From UBA5209 sp964625015 (GTDB lineage: Bacteria; Patescibacteriota; Dojkabacteria; SC72), in NCBI GenBank assembly GCA_964625015.1, contig CAZUZI010000053.1, positions 1-6,244 of the forward strand: DNA of 6,244 bases, written 5' to 3'. Shown here one piece after another: positions 6,106 through 6,244 of this stretch. The stretch's first letter is position 1, and every line of letters begins with the position of its first letter. The translations under genes and the position numbers were made by a program. The notes beneath the pieces were generated by a model that had not been told where the DNA came from, did no database searches, and worked only from the letters and a program-made list of their open reading frames with translations.

Positions 6106-6114
6106 CACCTCCTC
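6106..6114 (-). promoter_or_regulatory. Near-perfect ribosome binding site pointing to an ATT start
   Basis: Minus-strand GAGGAGGTG, 5 bases before ATT at 6100, the best Shine-Dalgarno match in the window. The overlapping GTG (6108-6106) is out of frame with the signal peptide and leads only to a short Ser/Tyr-rich ORF, so it is not the preferred start. Confidence 0.75.
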
Positions 6115-6244
6115 AAAGTATGGTGGTGTTCTCTCAGTCTTAACTCGGCTACGCCAATTTACTGCCACTAACCAAATTTTAAGCCCTGGCTAAGGCTTGT
6201 AAGTACATAATATCTACCTCAAAAGTAATGATCTAACCATTGCA
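6115..6244 (-). other. Upstream region at the right edge, no gene assigned
   Basis: This holds the leader of the exported-protein gene and perhaps the 3' end of a gene beyond the edge. All three minus-strand frames stop within the first ~31 bases from the edge. A 9-codon ORF (6208-6179) has GAGGT about 7 bases upstream of its ATG, but is too short to call. A weak 5-bp hairpin (6181-6185 with 6194-6198) lacks a T-tract. No convincing TATA box is seen. Confidence 0.35.

Noticed and set aside
6179..6208. 9-codon ORF with GAGGT upstream, and 5-bp hairpin at 6181-6198
   Set aside because: Nine codons carry no statistical weight. The hairpin is short with no T-tract, so neither peptide nor terminator can be supported.
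1..6244. CRISPR array, insertion sequence, rRNA or tRNA gene, integrase
   Set aside because: No regularly spaced repeats, no transposase or recombinase motifs and no complete tRNA cloverleaf were seen on either strand.

Overview
The window looks like part of the late region of a tailed double-stranded DNA virus (caudovirus) or a provirus. The probable host is a methanogenic archaeon, most likely of the Methanobacteriales. The virus call is firm, because small terminase, large terminase, Mu gp29-like portal and Mu gpF-like minor head protein lie in the usual order. The host call is inference. It rests on about 42% GC by eye, frequent AGG/AGA and ATA codons, GGAGGTG-type ribosome binding sites, and a cysteine pattern in the exported protein that I recall from Methanobacteriales surface proteins. 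No integrase, tRNA or attachment site is visible, so free virus and provirus cannot be told apart.

Every gene I accept lies on the minus strand, so transcription runs from the right edge (6244) to the left (1). First comes an exported cysteine-rich protein (6100-5609). Its only start consistent with a signal peptide is a rare ATT codon behind a perfect ribosome binding site. Next is a structured, gene-poor stretch (about 5608-5441) with inverted repeats and a T-rich tract. Three small membrane-protein genes follow: a 28-residue single-span peptide with a TTG start, a 70-residue holin-like protein, and a 163-residue coiled coil with a C-terminal anchor. They resemble a lysis or membrane-perturbing cassette, but no endolysin (such as a pseudomurein endopeptidase) lies in the window.

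After a 100-base spacer comes the packaging and head block, which is almost without gaps. It holds the small terminase (4493-3885), large terminase (3883-2330, GTG start), portal (2343-958), a 44-residue zinc-ribbon microprotein (947-813) and the minor head protein (816 to beyond position 1). Neighbours overlap by 14 and 4 bases or are separated by 1 and 10 bases, so translation is probably coupled. The small terminase should recognise viral DNA and the large terminase should cut and pump it through the portal. The gpF-like protein should sit inside or next to the portal. Protease/scaffold and major capsid genes would be expected beyond the left edge.

Four coding regions are easy to miss by length or start-codon rules: the ATT-started signal peptide, the 28-residue membrane peptide, the 44-residue zinc-ribbon protein and the edge-truncated minor head gene.
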